A DNA stretch of 64,000 nucleotides from contig NZ_BPLK01000005.1 in NCBI RefSeq assembly GCF_019656215.1, positions 1-64,000 on the forward strand. The letters run 5' to 3'. A program made the translations under genes and the position numbers. Source of the stretch: Apilactobacillus zhangqiuensis. Lineage in GTDB: Bacteria; Bacillota; Bacilli; Lactobacillales; Lactobacillaceae. Below are positions 8,651 to 16,625 of the stretch, in pieces. Every line of letters starts with the position of its first letter. The first letter of the stretch is position 1. The notes under the pieces are model-generated. The model had not been told where the DNA came from and did not search any database. It was given only the letters and a program-made list of their open reading frames with translations.

Positions 8651-9685
8651 CTAACTTTCTTTAGATAATAAATCTTTTTCTTCCCACTCAACTAGTTCTG
8701 CTAAGAATTTTTGGAAAGCAGATACTTCATTAAATGATGGGAACTCACCAATCATAATTTTTTCAACTTGGTGGGCATCTTCACCATGCTTTTGTAGAAT
8801 CAAAACTGCTTTTTGAGCATTGGCATTATTAAAGATTTCCTTTGGTAGATTCAACAAGGCTTGAAGATAAGCATTATCTTGAATCCACTTTAATAATGAT
8901 TTTGATTCTGGCGTGTTAAAGATATTACTTGGTACTAAAAATACCCCGTAACCACCTGGTTTGATATGGTTCATCCCTTGTTCAATTAACAAGTGGTGAG
9001 CATATGAATGACCATCTGTTGATCTTGTCTTATAGTTAGTGGTATTTTCATCAATCGGATAATACCCAATTGGTAAATCAGAAATTACTAGATCTGCATC
9101 ATCTACCAAAATATTGGCAACTGAATCTTGATAAATAAGTTCAGTATTTTTATCGTTTCTTTGCATTTGTGTACTTATGCTTGAAACGGCTAACATGGAA
9201 TCGTCATTGTCAATCCCAATAGCATGCAAATCAATATCCTTAACTGCATCCTTCAATTGATTCATAACCGTAGTTAATAGGTTACCCATTCCAACGGATA
9301 AATCCAGAATCTGTAGATGCTTGGCATTCTTAACTAATCTAATAACTAAATATCCCATGATAGAAGCTATCGTATCAGGTGTTATTTGGTGGTTTGCCTG
9401 AATGGCGTCCTCTTTGGTTGCCTTAATCATGCAAATCTGAATGGCCTTTCTTACAGTTTCTGCATCCATAGATTGATAATCTACGTCTCGGTATAATCCT
9501 TCTAACTTAGAAACTGTGTCACTATCTGGTATACCATCTTCAACATGAACTTGACCGTCATTGATAAGGTTATCTCCAGTCTCGATAAATGCATCAAGAT
9601 ATGATACCCCTAACTTGTCTTTCAAAATTTCAGCTGAAGAATTGAAAACTTTAAACAGAGTTTCTGTATCTTTCTCAGTCAGCAC
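8651..9685 (-). CDS. ytxK: Class I SAM-dependent methyltransferase (YtxK type)
   Basis: A roughly 344-residue N6-adenine-type methyltransferase homologue found between comG and ackA in many Firmicutes. The SAM-binding motif is LDLSVGMGNLL and the catalytic NPPY-like motif is SDLPIGYYP. The N-terminal 90 residues are helical. No DNA-recognition domain or restriction partner is nearby, so the target is unknown. I favour a GTG start at 9685, seven bases after AGGGAG; a GTG at 9712 would add nine residues but has no ribosome site. Confidence 0.85.
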   Translation of the reverse strand: MLTEKDTETLFKVFNSSAEILKDKLGVSYLDAFIETGDNLINDGQVHVEDGIPDSDTVSKLEGLYRDVDYQSMDAETVRKAIQICMIKATKEDAIQANHQITPDTIASIMGYLVIRLVKNAKHLQILDLSVGMGNLLTTVMNQLKDAVKDIDLHAIGIDNDDSMLAVSSISTQMQRNDKNTELIYQDSVANILVDDADLVISDLPIGYYPIDENTTNYKTRSTDGHSYAHHLLIEQGMNHIKPGGYGVFLVPSNIFNTPESKSLLKWIQDNAYLQALLNLPKEIFNNANAQKAVLILQKHGEDAHQVEKIMIGEFPSFNEVSAFQKFLAELVEWEEKDLLSKES

Positions 9686-9727
9686 ACTCAACTCCCTTAA
9701 AAGTATTATCACTTAATAACAACTTTC

Positions 9728-9757
9728 ATATTACCAGATTTTCACAAGAAAATTCAA
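9728..9757 (-). promoter_or_regulatory. Possible promoter for ytxK-ackA
   Basis: On the minus strand, TTGAAT (9752-9757), an 18-base spacer and TAATAT (9728-9733), between the last comG gene and ytxK. It would let ytxK-ackA be expressed when comG is off. No terminator is visible between comGG and ytxK. Confidence 0.5.
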
Positions 9758-9791
9758 GATAAACCATTAATTACTTCAATATAAATTACCA

Positions 9792-9929
9792 TTATTCATA
9801 GCTTCTTATCATTTTATTTATCGTCTGCATTTCAGCATTATATTTTTCATATTTTATCAATAAGAAAATCGATAAAACTGATAAAACAACAATTGCAATT
9901 AGTGTTGCTGATCCACATTTTTTACTCAT
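9792..9929 (-). CDS. Very short ComGG-position protein
   Basis: A 45-residue open frame whose ATG overlaps the comGF stop (ATGAGTAA). It has a lysine-rich start (MSKK), one hydrophobic helix (about 8-25) and a polar tail (YEKYNAEMQTINK). By position and translational coupling it is the last comG gene, the site of ComGG, the minor pseudopilin. It is far shorter than typical ComGG (about 100-130 residues) and lacks a globular part. It may be a degenerate remnant or a minimal protein. Identity rests on context only. Confidence 0.55.
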   Translation of the reverse strand: MSKKCGSATLIAIVVLSVLSIFLLIKYEKYNAEMQTINKMIRSYE

Positions 9930-10344
9930 AAGATATCGAACTCACATCCTCATAGCTTTCATTATTATTAAATATTACCTTAATCGCTAAGTGCTTTTTT
10001 ACTTCCTTAAAATCAATGCTTCTAACATCATCCAAAAGCGGATAGTATCCTCCGTTTATCCCCGAAAGAACAACTACTTTATTATATAAATGAAGATTGT
10101 ATCTTTTTCCATATTCCCGGCTTATTATGGTCACAAAATGTTGTCCCGCTTTTTCGAACAAAACATAGTGCTTCTTTTTAGCTTCAATATTATTCAAGAA
10201 AGATTGAAAATCTGCCGCATGCTCATTTTTTTGATTGTAAGTTTTCTTCAACGGATAGATCATGGTAATCGTAATTGCGATTAATCCCAAAACTACAAGT
10301 TCAATAAGCGTCTCAATAATCGTAAAAGCCTTTTTTCTTTTCAT
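9922..10344 (-). CDS. comGF: Competence pseudopilin ComGF
   Basis: A 140-residue minor pseudopilin of the DNA-uptake pseudopilus. The class III prepilin signal is KKA|FTIIE, with cleavage expected after Ala6, Phe7 at +1 and Glu11 at +5, followed by a hydrophobic helix to about residue 29. The rest is a small soluble domain. The start overlaps comGE by 32 bases in another frame, typical of comG operons. The prepilin peptidase ComC is not in the window. Confidence 0.8.
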   Translation of the reverse strand: MKRKKAFTIIETLIELVVLGLIAITITMIYPLKKTYNQKNEHAADFQSFLNNIEAKKKHYVLFEKAGQHFVTIISREYGKRYNLHLYNKVVVLSGINGGYYPLLDDVRSIDFKEVKKHLAIKVIFNNNESYEDVSSISYE

Positions 10345-10501
10345 ACTCTATTCTCTTTTGTATCAAAGTCCTTCTAGCTTTGCCAAGATTGTCATACATA
10401 TATTGATTCGACTCACAGAAGAAAATCATTCCAACAGAAATTAGCGTCAGTGCTGTAATCGAATCAATCATTATAAATCCATTATTCATAATATGTTTCA
10501 T
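10313..10501 (-). CDS. comGE: Competence pseudopilin ComGE-like
   Basis: A 62-residue small protein at the comGE position. It has a prepilin-like N terminus, NNG|FIMID, in which the +5 residue is Asp13 instead of the near-invariant Glu, followed by a hydrophobic helix (about 13-28). Only about 30 polar residues follow, shorter than most ComGE. It overlaps comGD by 20 bases and comGF by 32. The ribosome site is weak, so translational coupling is likely. The name rests on position and the prepilin-like start. Confidence 0.65.
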   Translation of the reverse strand: MKHIMNNGFIMIDSITALTLISVGMIFFCESNQYMYDNLGKARRTLIQKRIEYEKKKGFYDY

Positions 10502-10934
10502 CTAATCTATAAGTCTCCCCACCAAGCTGTATTTTTACAAGGTAACGGGTATTTGTCTTTTTTGAATACCATCTAAATGTTTTAGGTGCAGAATAGCCGT
10601 CACCATTAATATAAATTAAAAGTCTATCTTGTACCCACATACTATCAGGCATACGAAGACTATAATGATGTCCTTTATTGAAAAAAATAATTTCATGTTT
10701 AGTAGCGTATATTGTCGTCAAAGATTTAGTGTATTCACTATTTTCAATTGCTTGTCTCCAATACACCCTGAAATTTATCCAAAACTCTTTTTCCAACTCC
10801 TTATCACTTACATGCATACCATGATATAAAAAAATACATAGCGACATAAAAATTGAGCTAATGACTAACACTATTAGCATTTCAATTGTGGTAAATGCAT
10901 TTTTATTCTTTTGCCACAGCTTTATTATCCACAA
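10482..10934 (-). CDS. comGD: Competence pseudopilin ComGD
   Basis: A 150-residue minor pseudopilin. The prepilin signal is NKNA|FTTIEML, with Phe14 at +1 and Glu18 at +5, then a hydrophobic helix to about residue 37. The leader before the cleavage site is long (13 residues) and includes hydrophobic residues. The C-terminal domain is mixed polar and aromatic. The start overlaps the comGC 3' end by 32 bases. Confidence 0.8.
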   Translation of the reverse strand: MWIIKLWQKNKNAFTTIEMLIVLVISSIFMSLCIFLYHGMHVSDKELEKEFWINFRVYWRQAIENSEYTKSLTTIYATKHEIIFFNKGHHYSLRMPDSMWVQDRLLIYINGDGYSAPKTFRWYSKKTNTRYLVKIQLGGETYRLDETYYE

Positions 10935-11208
10935 TTTGAATGCCCTCTTCTTGAGCTTGATCAGCTTGTTTTTGAGTTAAATAACCGTTTTTTACCAGTG
11001 CATCCATACTTACATCAGATTGATTGTCATCAGATTCAAATGAGTCAATTTGACCTTGGACTAATGTTTGCATTGCATGTACATGTACATTGGTAGCATG
11101 CTTCTTTTGTCCAGAAACATTTGGGACAACAATTAAAATTAATAACGAAATGATGAATAAAACGATTGTCATTTCGATTAGTGTAAAGCCAGCTTTTTTC
11201 TTGTTCAT
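10903..11208 (-). CDS. comGC: Major competence pseudopilin ComGC
   Basis: A 101-residue major pseudopilin of the competence pilus. The signal KKKAG|FTLIEMTIVL gives Phe8 at +1 and Glu12 at +5, with a textbook hydrophobic alpha-1 helix to residue 29 and the VVPN turn that follows it in ComGC proteins. The C-terminal part has a conserved GYLTQKQ segment. It would polymerise in the envelope to carry DNA to ComEA. It lies three bases after comGB. Confidence 0.9.
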   Translation of the reverse strand: MNKKKAGFTLIEMTIVLFIISLLILIVVPNVSGQKKHATNVHVHAMQTLVQGQIDSFESDDNQSDVSMDALVKNGYLTQKQADQAQEEGIQIVDNKAVAKE

Positions 11209-11211
11209 TTT

Positions 11212-12183
11212 TTAAAGTCCTTTCAATGATGAATAAATTGGCATAAGAACAACTAAATATGCCAAAACAATACAAATTCCAATAAATAAAAATAATAGCG
11301 GTTGAATAAGATTAATTAATTGATTTGAACGATGGTTCATTTCTTCAAATTTAATCTGCGAAAATGCCTCTAATTTAACTAATATCTCTGATACCTTTGA
11401 TCCACGATGAAAGAATCCATTAAATTCAGAAGGGACAAATGCATACATCTTGGTTAATTTACCGACATCTTCTCCTCGATTAGCTAAATATCGAGCTTTT
11501 TCTCCCAACAAATACATAATCGTATTCGGTTTAAAGTCTTTTAAAATATTTAGTATATTTTTTAAGTCAATCCCATTTTGAATCAACATTTTAAGTTCCA
11601 GCGATAGTATATATCCCATGTAAGCTCTGTAAATCTTTCCTATAAAAGGGATTCTTGATATAACATCCCTTTTTCTGAGTAGCGGTAATCTTTTATACAT
11701 GATTACTCCAGTCGTAATTCCAACGAATAAACCAAATGTTAGTATGTAAAGCCATCCTAAGTCGTAGTGTTGCATTGAATTAATTGAACTTAGTTGTGGT
11801 AATACAAAAGCATTTATTGCGTATACAATTCCAATTAAAATAATCACCAAAACGATTGGGTAAAAAAGTAAATCTCTGATTTTCGATTTATTTTTCAACT
11901 TCACTTCAATAAAATGGCTTAGTTCAGCCAAACAGGATGAAAGATCACCGTACTTTTCACTAATCATGATTTGATTGTAAAATTCATTATGAACGAGACC
12001 GACAATACTATTACTAAAGCTATTACCTTCGCTTAGCTTATGAGCAATCTTTTTAATTATTGATTGCCTACCGCCCACTTCTGATAAAAATTGAAGTGAT
12101 TCTTTAATCGTGAAACCGGAACTGAATAAATCACTCAAATTCTTAAATAGATAGTACTGTTTATTTAACGATAGTTTTTCCAT
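11212..12183 (-). CDS. comGB: Competence type II secretion-like membrane protein ComGB
   Basis: A 323-residue polytopic inner-membrane platform protein of the GspF/PilC family. It couples the ComGA ATPase to assembly of the pseudopilus. Two GspF domains are recognisable (about 10-130 and 200-320), with membrane helices near 107-130, 145-165 and 293-318. The start overlaps comGA by 23 bases. Confidence 0.9.
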   Translation of the reverse strand: MEKLSLNKQYYLFKNLSDLFSSGFTIKESLQFLSEVGGRQSIIKKIAHKLSEGNSFSNSIVGLVHNEFYNQIMISEKYGDLSSCLAELSHFIEVKLKNKSKIRDLLFYPIVLVIILIGIVYAINAFVLPQLSSINSMQHYDLGWLYILTFGLFVGITTGVIMYKRLPLLRKRDVISRIPFIGKIYRAYMGYILSLELKMLIQNGIDLKNILNILKDFKPNTIMYLLGEKARYLANRGEDVGKLTKMYAFVPSEFNGFFHRGSKVSEILVKLEAFSQIKFEEMNHRSNQLINLIQPLLFLFIGICIVLAYLVVLMPIYSSLKGL

Positions 12184-13069
12184 TACCGACTATCCTTCCC
12201 TTTAAATCGTCAAAATTATCTTTAATATCCATGTTAACGGACACATCTTTTTGATTTTTGATGGATAATTTTTGAAAAACAACTGAATTTAAGCAATTGA
12301 ATAAATCATCATAATCACAACCTAGTTGTCCTAGTCTATTAATTACCCCGTCGATATCTCTTGCATGAATAGTAGTTAATACCAAATGGCCGGATAATGC
12401 CGCACGGACAGCTGATTTAGCCGTACTAGCATCCCTAATTTCTCCAATGATAAAAACATCTGGACGACTTCTCAAACCGACTTTGATTAGCTCGTCATAT
12501 CCCATATCAGCGGATTCATTCACTTGTAATTGCAAAAAATTGTTATTAATGATTTCTACCGGATCTTCAATGCTCATAATCAATTTATTAGAACTCATCG
12601 TGTTAGCTAAATGATAAATAGACGTCGTCTTCCCTGAACCAGTCTTACCTGCGAAGACAATCATCCCATTTTGTTTAGATAGTTCCTTTAAACGATAAAA
12701 TTGTCCATCATCATCGTAATTCATGGTCTCATCATCCAACGAGTAAATAATTCTAATAACCATTGATTCGTGATTTTTGTAATTACCGACTGAAGAAAAT
12801 CGCAAGAAAAACTTCTTTTGCTTAGCAATAAATTCAAACGAACCAATCTGTGGTCTTCTTCGCTCACTTATTGACATTCCACCAATATACTTACAGTAAT
12901 TGATTAATTTATTTGCTTTTTCATAATTGATACAATCACACTCAGTAATATTTATTCCTGTATGTTTCCTAACGATATAATTTTCATTAATCGGCAGAAG
13001 ATAAATGTCTTTAATTTTTTCTTCGATTGCTTGATTAATTAAATTATCAAAATAATTTGAAATACTCAT
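12161..13069 (-). CDS. comGA: Competence pseudopilus ATPase ComGA
   Basis: A 302-residue traffic ATPase of the GspE/PilB family that powers assembly of the competence pseudopilus on the cytoplasmic face. Visible motifs are Walker A GKTGSGKTT (141-149), the Asp box SIEDPVE (166-172), Walker B FIIGEIRD (196-203) and the His box TTIHARD (222-228). All expected residues are present, so it looks functional. The start is the ATG at 13069, seven Ts after GGAGG; the upstream frame extension runs through a hairpin. It heads the seven-gene comG operon. Confidence 0.92.
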   Translation of the reverse strand: MSISNYFDNLINQAIEEKIKDIYLLPINENYIVRKHTGINITECDCINYEKANKLINYCKYIGGMSISERRRPQIGSFEFIAKQKKFFLRFSSVGNYKNHESMVIRIIYSLDDETMNYDDDGQFYRLKELSKQNGMIVFAGKTGSGKTTSIYHLANTMSSNKLIMSIEDPVEIINNNFLQLQVNESADMGYDELIKVGLRSRPDVFIIGEIRDASTAKSAVRAALSGHLVLTTIHARDIDGVINRLGQLGCDYDDLFNCLNSVVFQKLSIKNQKDVSVNMDIKDNFDDLKGRIVGNGKTIVK

Positions 13070-13073
13070 AAAA

Positions 13074-13111
13074 AAACCTCCACTTTTTATATTCGAAAAA
13101 AGTAGAGGTTT
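13074..13111 (-). promoter_or_regulatory. Terminator-like hairpin over the comGA ribosome site, with com-box-like loop
   Basis: On the minus strand, AAACCTCTACTTTTT pairs with AAAAAGTGGAGGTTT (one U-G wobble, about 15 pairs, 8-base loop) and is followed by Ts up to the comGA ATG. The 3' arm contains the Shine-Dalgarno GGAGG (13077-13081). The loop and its edge hold TCGAATA (13090-13096), similar to the streptococcal late-competence box TACGAATA. See the findings for its possible meaning. Confidence 0.7.
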
Positions 13112-13126
13112 CATTTATTTTTATAC

Positions 13127-13158
13127 AAAAAAAGATGCACTTAATGTGCATCTTTTTT
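13127..13158 (-). terminator. Terminator of yebC
   Basis: AAAAAAGATGCAC-TTAAT-GTGCATCTTTTTT on the minus strand, just after the yebC stop codon. It separates yebC from comGA. Confidence 0.88.
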
Positions 13159-13160
13159 AA

Positions 13161-13895
13161 TTATTCAGCTGCTTCAGGTAATTCAGCTGCTTCATAAACG
13201 TCTTGTACGTCGTCGTTTTCATCAAGTTCGTCAATTAGACCAGTGTATTGTGATACTTTATCACTTGGTACAGCAGTCTTGTTTTGAGGGAACATTGTTA
13301 CTTCAGCAGTATCTAAATCATATTTTTCTTGTAAAGCATCTCTAACAGCAGTTAGATCTGAAGGTGCAGTAAAGATTTCAAATTGGTCATCATCTGACTT
13401 CATGTCTTCTCCACCAGCATCTAAAACATCCATTAACATGCTGTCTTCATCAACGTCTAAACCGTCACGTAGGATAACGATGTATCCTCTACGGTCAAAC
13501 ATGTATGAAACAGAACCATTTGATCCTAGTGAACCACCATGGTGACTGAATGCTGAACGTACGGCTGCAGCAGTACGGTTCTTGTTATCAGTTAAGCAAG
13601 AAACCATGATAGCTGTACCAGCAGGTCCATATCCTTCGTAAGTAATTTCTTCGTAGTTTGCTCCACCTTGACCAGAAGCCTTGTCGATAGCACGTTGAAT
13701 GTTATCTTTAGGCATGTTGGCAGCATGAGCTTTATCAATCACAAGACGTAATTGTGGGTTACCATCTGGTTCTGGACCACCGGCTTTAGCAGCTTGGTAT
13801 AAATCACGAGACAATTTTTGGAAAATCTTACCACGTTTTTTATCTTGGGCACCTTTACGTCCTTGAATGTTATGCCATTTTGAATGTCCTGACAT
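13161..13895 (-). CDS. yebC: YebC/PmpR family DNA-binding regulator or translation factor
   Basis: A 244-residue protein of the YebC/TACO1 family. Members are annotated as transcriptional regulators, and more recent work links some to translation of proline-rich stretches. It begins with the diagnostic [18 protein letters not shown] and has the conserved [14 protein letters not shown] and [11 protein letters not shown] segments, with an acidic C terminus. The ATG at 13895 follows GAGGAG. It is monocistronic and sits directly upstream of comG, as in many lactobacilli. Confidence 0.93.
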   Translation of the reverse strand: MSGHSKWHNIQGRKGAQDKKRGKIFQKLSRDLYQAAKAGGPEPDGNPQLRLVIDKAHAANMPKDNIQRAIDKASGQGGANYEEITYEGYGPAGTAIMVSCLTDNKNRTAAAVRSAFSHHGGSLGSNGSVSYMFDRRGYIVILRDGLDVDEDSMLMDVLDAGGEDMKSDDDQFEIFTAPSDLTAVRDALQEKYDLDTAEVTMFPQNKTAVPSDKVSQYTGLIDELDENDDVQDVYEAAELPEAAE

Positions 13896-13990
13896 AATCA
13901 CAGCACTCCTCTCGAATTCTATTGTTTCATTAGTTTACAAACATATCAATTATATCAATCAGTATATAATTAATCAAGTTACTAAATCAG

Positions 13991-14992
13991 CTATTTAGTT
14001 GAGTCGCGTTCAACTATTTCATAGCCTAAGATCACATATCGGTTATCAATCTCTTCTTTATTCATAATCTTGGTTAACAATCTCATTGCGACCGCACCAA
14101 TATCATATAAAGGTTGTGTGATTGAAGACAACTGTGGTCTCATCATTTTAGCTAACTTAGTATTATTACTTGTGAATAATTCAAAGTCTTTAGGAACTGA
14201 CACACCACGATCTGTCATTCCGTTTAAGATACCAGCAGCAAGCTCATCATTAGTGGCTACGGCTGCAGTAATCTTTTCTTTGATGATTTGTTCAGCCAAA
14301 TCATAACCGTCTTCATATGTTCCCTTTGTTTCAAAAACCAACTGATCATCAAATTTGATTCTATTGCTCTTTAAAGCTGAAACATAGCCCTTTAGTCGGT
14401 ATTCCTTGTTAACATCTTGTTTCATTGAACCTGATGCAAACGCAATTCTACGATTACCATTTTTGATTAAACGGTCTGTTTCATTTTTTACAGCATCCGC
14501 ATAATCAATATTTACACTAGGCACTGAATTATTGATATCAACTGAACCGGCCAACACGATTGGACAGTCAGAACGCTTAAAATCAGCTCTTAAATCATCA
14601 TTAATTTCATTACCCATAAAGATAATTCCATCAACTTGTTTACTTAACAATGTATTTAGTACTGATGCTTCCTTATCGGGATTATCATCCGAATTGGCTA
14701 GGATAATATTGTACTTGTACATAGTAGCAATATCATCAATTCCACGAGCTAGTGAAGAAAAGTATCCATCGGTTACATCGGGAATGATTACCCCAACCGT
14801 TGTTGTCTTCTTACTTGCTAGTCCCCTTGCCACAGCATTAGGGCGATAGTCCAGATCATCTATGACCTTCAACACTTTTTCTTTGGTTGCTTGTCGTACG
14901 TTACTGTTACCATTTAAAACTCTAGAAACAGTAGCCATGGAAACACCAGATTCTCTAGCAACATCGTAAATAGTTACATTTTGCTTTTCCAT
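13991..14992 (-). CDS. ccpA: Catabolite control protein A
   Basis: A 333-residue LacI/GalR regulator that, with HPr-Ser46-P, binds cre sites and controls carbon use. The N-terminal helix-turn-helix (about 5-24) and hinge helix (YRPNAVARGLASKKT, about 49-63) are the CcpA type, followed by a periplasmic-binding-protein-like core. The ATG at 14992 follows GAGG. A cre-like site lies 37-51 bases upstream, indicating autoregulation. The pepQ gene that is often divergent from ccpA in lactobacilli is absent; ytxH is upstream instead. Confidence 0.93.
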   Translation of the reverse strand: MEKQNVTIYDVARESGVSMATVSRVLNGNSNVRQATKEKVLKVIDDLDYRPNAVARGLASKKTTTVGVIIPDVTDGYFSSLARGIDDIATMYKYNIILANSDDNPDKEASVLNTLLSKQVDGIIFMGNEINDDLRADFKRSDCPIVLAGSVDINNSVPSVNIDYADAVKNETDRLIKNGNRRIAFASGSMKQDVNKEYRLKGYVSALKSNRIKFDDQLVFETKGTYEDGYDLAEQIIKEKITAAVATNDELAAGILNGMTDRGVSVPKDFELFTSNNTKLAKMMRPQLSSITQPLYDIGAVAMRLLTKIMNKEEIDNRYVILGYEIVERDSTK

Positions 14993-15029
14993 TCTCTCAA
15001 ACTCCTCTTTAAGTCCGCCTGGTTTGTTT

Positions 15030-15043
15030 TCATAGCGCTTTCA
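15030..15043. promoter_or_regulatory. cre-like operator upstream of ccpA
   Basis: On the minus strand, TGAAAGCGCTATGA matches the cre consensus TGWAARCGYTWNCW at all positions but one (G for the conserved C near the 3' end). It lies just before the ccpA start, where CcpA autoregulation would act. Confidence 0.65.
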
Positions 15044-15104
15044 ATATGTTTACAAATATATCAGATAAACGACGATTTAACAAGACTACCACCTCTTGAA
15101 AACA

Positions 15105-15140
15105 CAAAAGAGACCTAACAAAGTCAGGCCTCTTTCACGA
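15105..15140 (-). terminator. Terminator of ytxG-ytxH
   Basis: On the minus strand, AAAGAGGCCTGAC and GTTAGGTCTCTTTT form a strong stem with a T-rich end, eight bases after the ytxH stop codon. Confidence 0.82.
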
Positions 15141-15147
15141 TTTAAAA

Positions 15148-15570
15148 TTATTTACTTAAATTGTCTTCTTGTTTTAAAGCATCTGGATCAATGACGATGT
15201 CTTGGCTGTCGTCAGCGTTCTTTCTAACTTGGTTTCTTAAGTTGTCAGCTGCTTTGTGGAATTGGGTACTACCTTCATCATAATAGTATTGTGCTTTGTT
15301 AACTACATTATCATTAACCTTTCCTGCAGCATCTTTAATCTTTGATTTTGCATCTGAGGTCTTGTATTGTAGTTGATCTTTTACGTCATCAACTGAATCT
15401 AAAGCGTAAAAAGCATAATCCAATGCACGATCTTTTAAATCGTTAGCAGTCTTTACAGTACTGTTAACGAATTCCTTTGTCTTTTCATCATCCATTTTAC
15501 GGTATGCTAGGTATGCAGCAGCGGCTGCACCAGTAGTTAATCCTAATAAAAATAGTCCTGTCTTTTTCAT
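15148..15570 (-). CDS. YtxH domain protein
   Basis: A 140-residue protein with one N-terminal membrane helix, including a glycine/alanine-rich stretch (residues 4-22, LFLLGLTTGAAAAAYLAY), and a long charged, helical, apolipoprotein-like tail. This is the YtxH (gas-vesicle/general stress) domain layout. The function is unknown; B. subtilis relatives are stress-induced. The ATG at 15570 follows GGGAG. It lies 15 bases after the DUF948 gene, the standard ytxGH pair. Confidence 0.8.
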   Translation of the reverse strand: MKKTGLFLLGLTTGAAAAAYLAYRKMDDEKTKEFVNSTVKTANDLKDRALDYAFYALDSVDDVKDQLQYKTSDAKSKIKDAAGKVNDNVVNKAQYYYDEGSTQFHKAADNLRNQVRKNADDSQDIVIDPDALKQEDNLSK

Positions 15571-15585
15571 AAAAAACACTCCCTT

Positions 15586-15963
15586 TTATTTTTTAAACAT
15601 TCTAAAGCCAGCACCTGCGACTTTTTCCATAAATGATTTTTTGTTTCTGTTTTGGAACTTTCTGGCTAAGTTTTGAGTTGCGTTATTTAAATCGCTAACG
15701 CTTTGTCCAACATCTGCAGCAGCTTTGTAAACTGGATCTAAGGTGTTGATTTTTTCATTAACATCCTTAACTAATGAATTTGAGCTAGCTAAAATATCCT
15801 CGGCTTGTTTTGATATTACATCAATATCTTGAGAAATAGAATTAATATTCTTATTTACCTCATCAACAGTCTTAGATAATTTGATTAGTAGAACCGCAGC
15901 AGCTAACGCAATGATTAAAAATGCAACTGCGGCAATCAAACCAGCTAATCCTCCAATTGTCAT
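15586..15963 (-). CDS. DUF948 (YtxG-like) membrane protein
   Basis: A 125-residue protein with an N-terminal membrane helix (about 3-27) followed by a long amphipathic coiled coil typical of DUF948. Function is unknown; it is co-transcribed with the YtxH protein. The ATG at 15963 follows GAGGAGGGG, a very strong ribosome site. Confidence 0.8.
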   Translation of the reverse strand: MTIGGLAGLIAAVAFLIIALAAAVLLIKLSKTVDEVNKNINSISQDIDVISKQAEDILASSNSLVKDVNEKINTLDPVYKAAADVGQSVSDLNNATQNLARKFQNRNKKSFMEKVAGAGFRMFKK

Positions 15964-16032
15964 GCAACCCCTCCTCATACGTTTATATGATTATAATAGC
16001 ATTTACCATTTAATCTTACAATTAGTTTAATC

Positions 16033-16623
16033 TTAAGCCTTCCACCATTCATCAAACTTACTATATAGTTGTTTAATTGCATTTCCTCGATGGCTTATCT
16101 CATTTTTTTCATGATCAGACATTTCTGCCATGGTTTTCTTCTTACTTGGCACATAAAATAATGGGTCATATCCGAAACCATTGTCACCTCTTGGTGCTTT
16201 TAGTATGGTTCCCTCCACTGTTCCATAAATGACGAATTTTTGACCATGTTGATTCAATAATACTAAACAAGTAACAAATCTGGCATCTCGCTTATCACTG
16301 TCACCTAATTTGGCCAATAGCTTCTTATTGTTCGCGGCATCATCATGATCTCCAGCATATCTAGCTGAATGAATTCCTGGTTCATTATTTAATGCAGGCA
16401 CTTCCAAACCAGAATCATCAGCTAAAACGGCTAAATTAGTTCGCTCGAAAATGGCTTGTGCTTTAATGGTGGCATTTTCTTCAAATGATTCACCATTTTC
16501 AATAATTTTACCTAATTTTGGAAAATCCGCAAGTGTTTTAAAATCAATATTTTTATCGGCAAACATTTCGCGAAATTCGCGAGCCTTATTTTGATTGTTA
16601 GTAGCAATTACAATTGTTTCCAT
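16033..16623 (-). CDS. rdgB: XTP/dITP pyrophosphatase (HAM1/RdgB)
   Basis: A 196-residue house-cleaning enzyme that hydrolyses dITP, dXTP and ITP to the monophosphates, keeping deaminated purines out of DNA. Family motifs are TNNQNK near residue 8, the acidic ADDSGLEVPAL metal site, GFGYDPLF and the C-terminal SHRGNA. The ATG at 16623 lies eight bases after GAGGAG; an ATG six bases earlier is too close to it. It is coupled to murI, whose stop is at 16626. Confidence 0.94.
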   Translation of the reverse strand: METIVIATNNQNKAREFREMFADKNIDFKTLADFPKLGKIIENGESFEENATIKAQAIFERTNLAVLADDSGLEVPALNNEPGIHSARYAGDHDDAANNKKLLAKLGDSDKRDARFVTCLVLLNQHGQKFVIYGTVEGTILKAPRGDNGFGYDPLFYVPSKKKTMAEMSDHEKNEISHRGNAIKQLYSKFDEWWKA

Positions 16624-16625
16624 AA

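Noticed and set aside
10313-11208. Overlapping frames in comGC, comGD, comGE and comGF as possible frameshifts
   Set aside because: Each frame begins with its own prepilin-type signal; overlaps of 20-32 bases are normal in comG operons.
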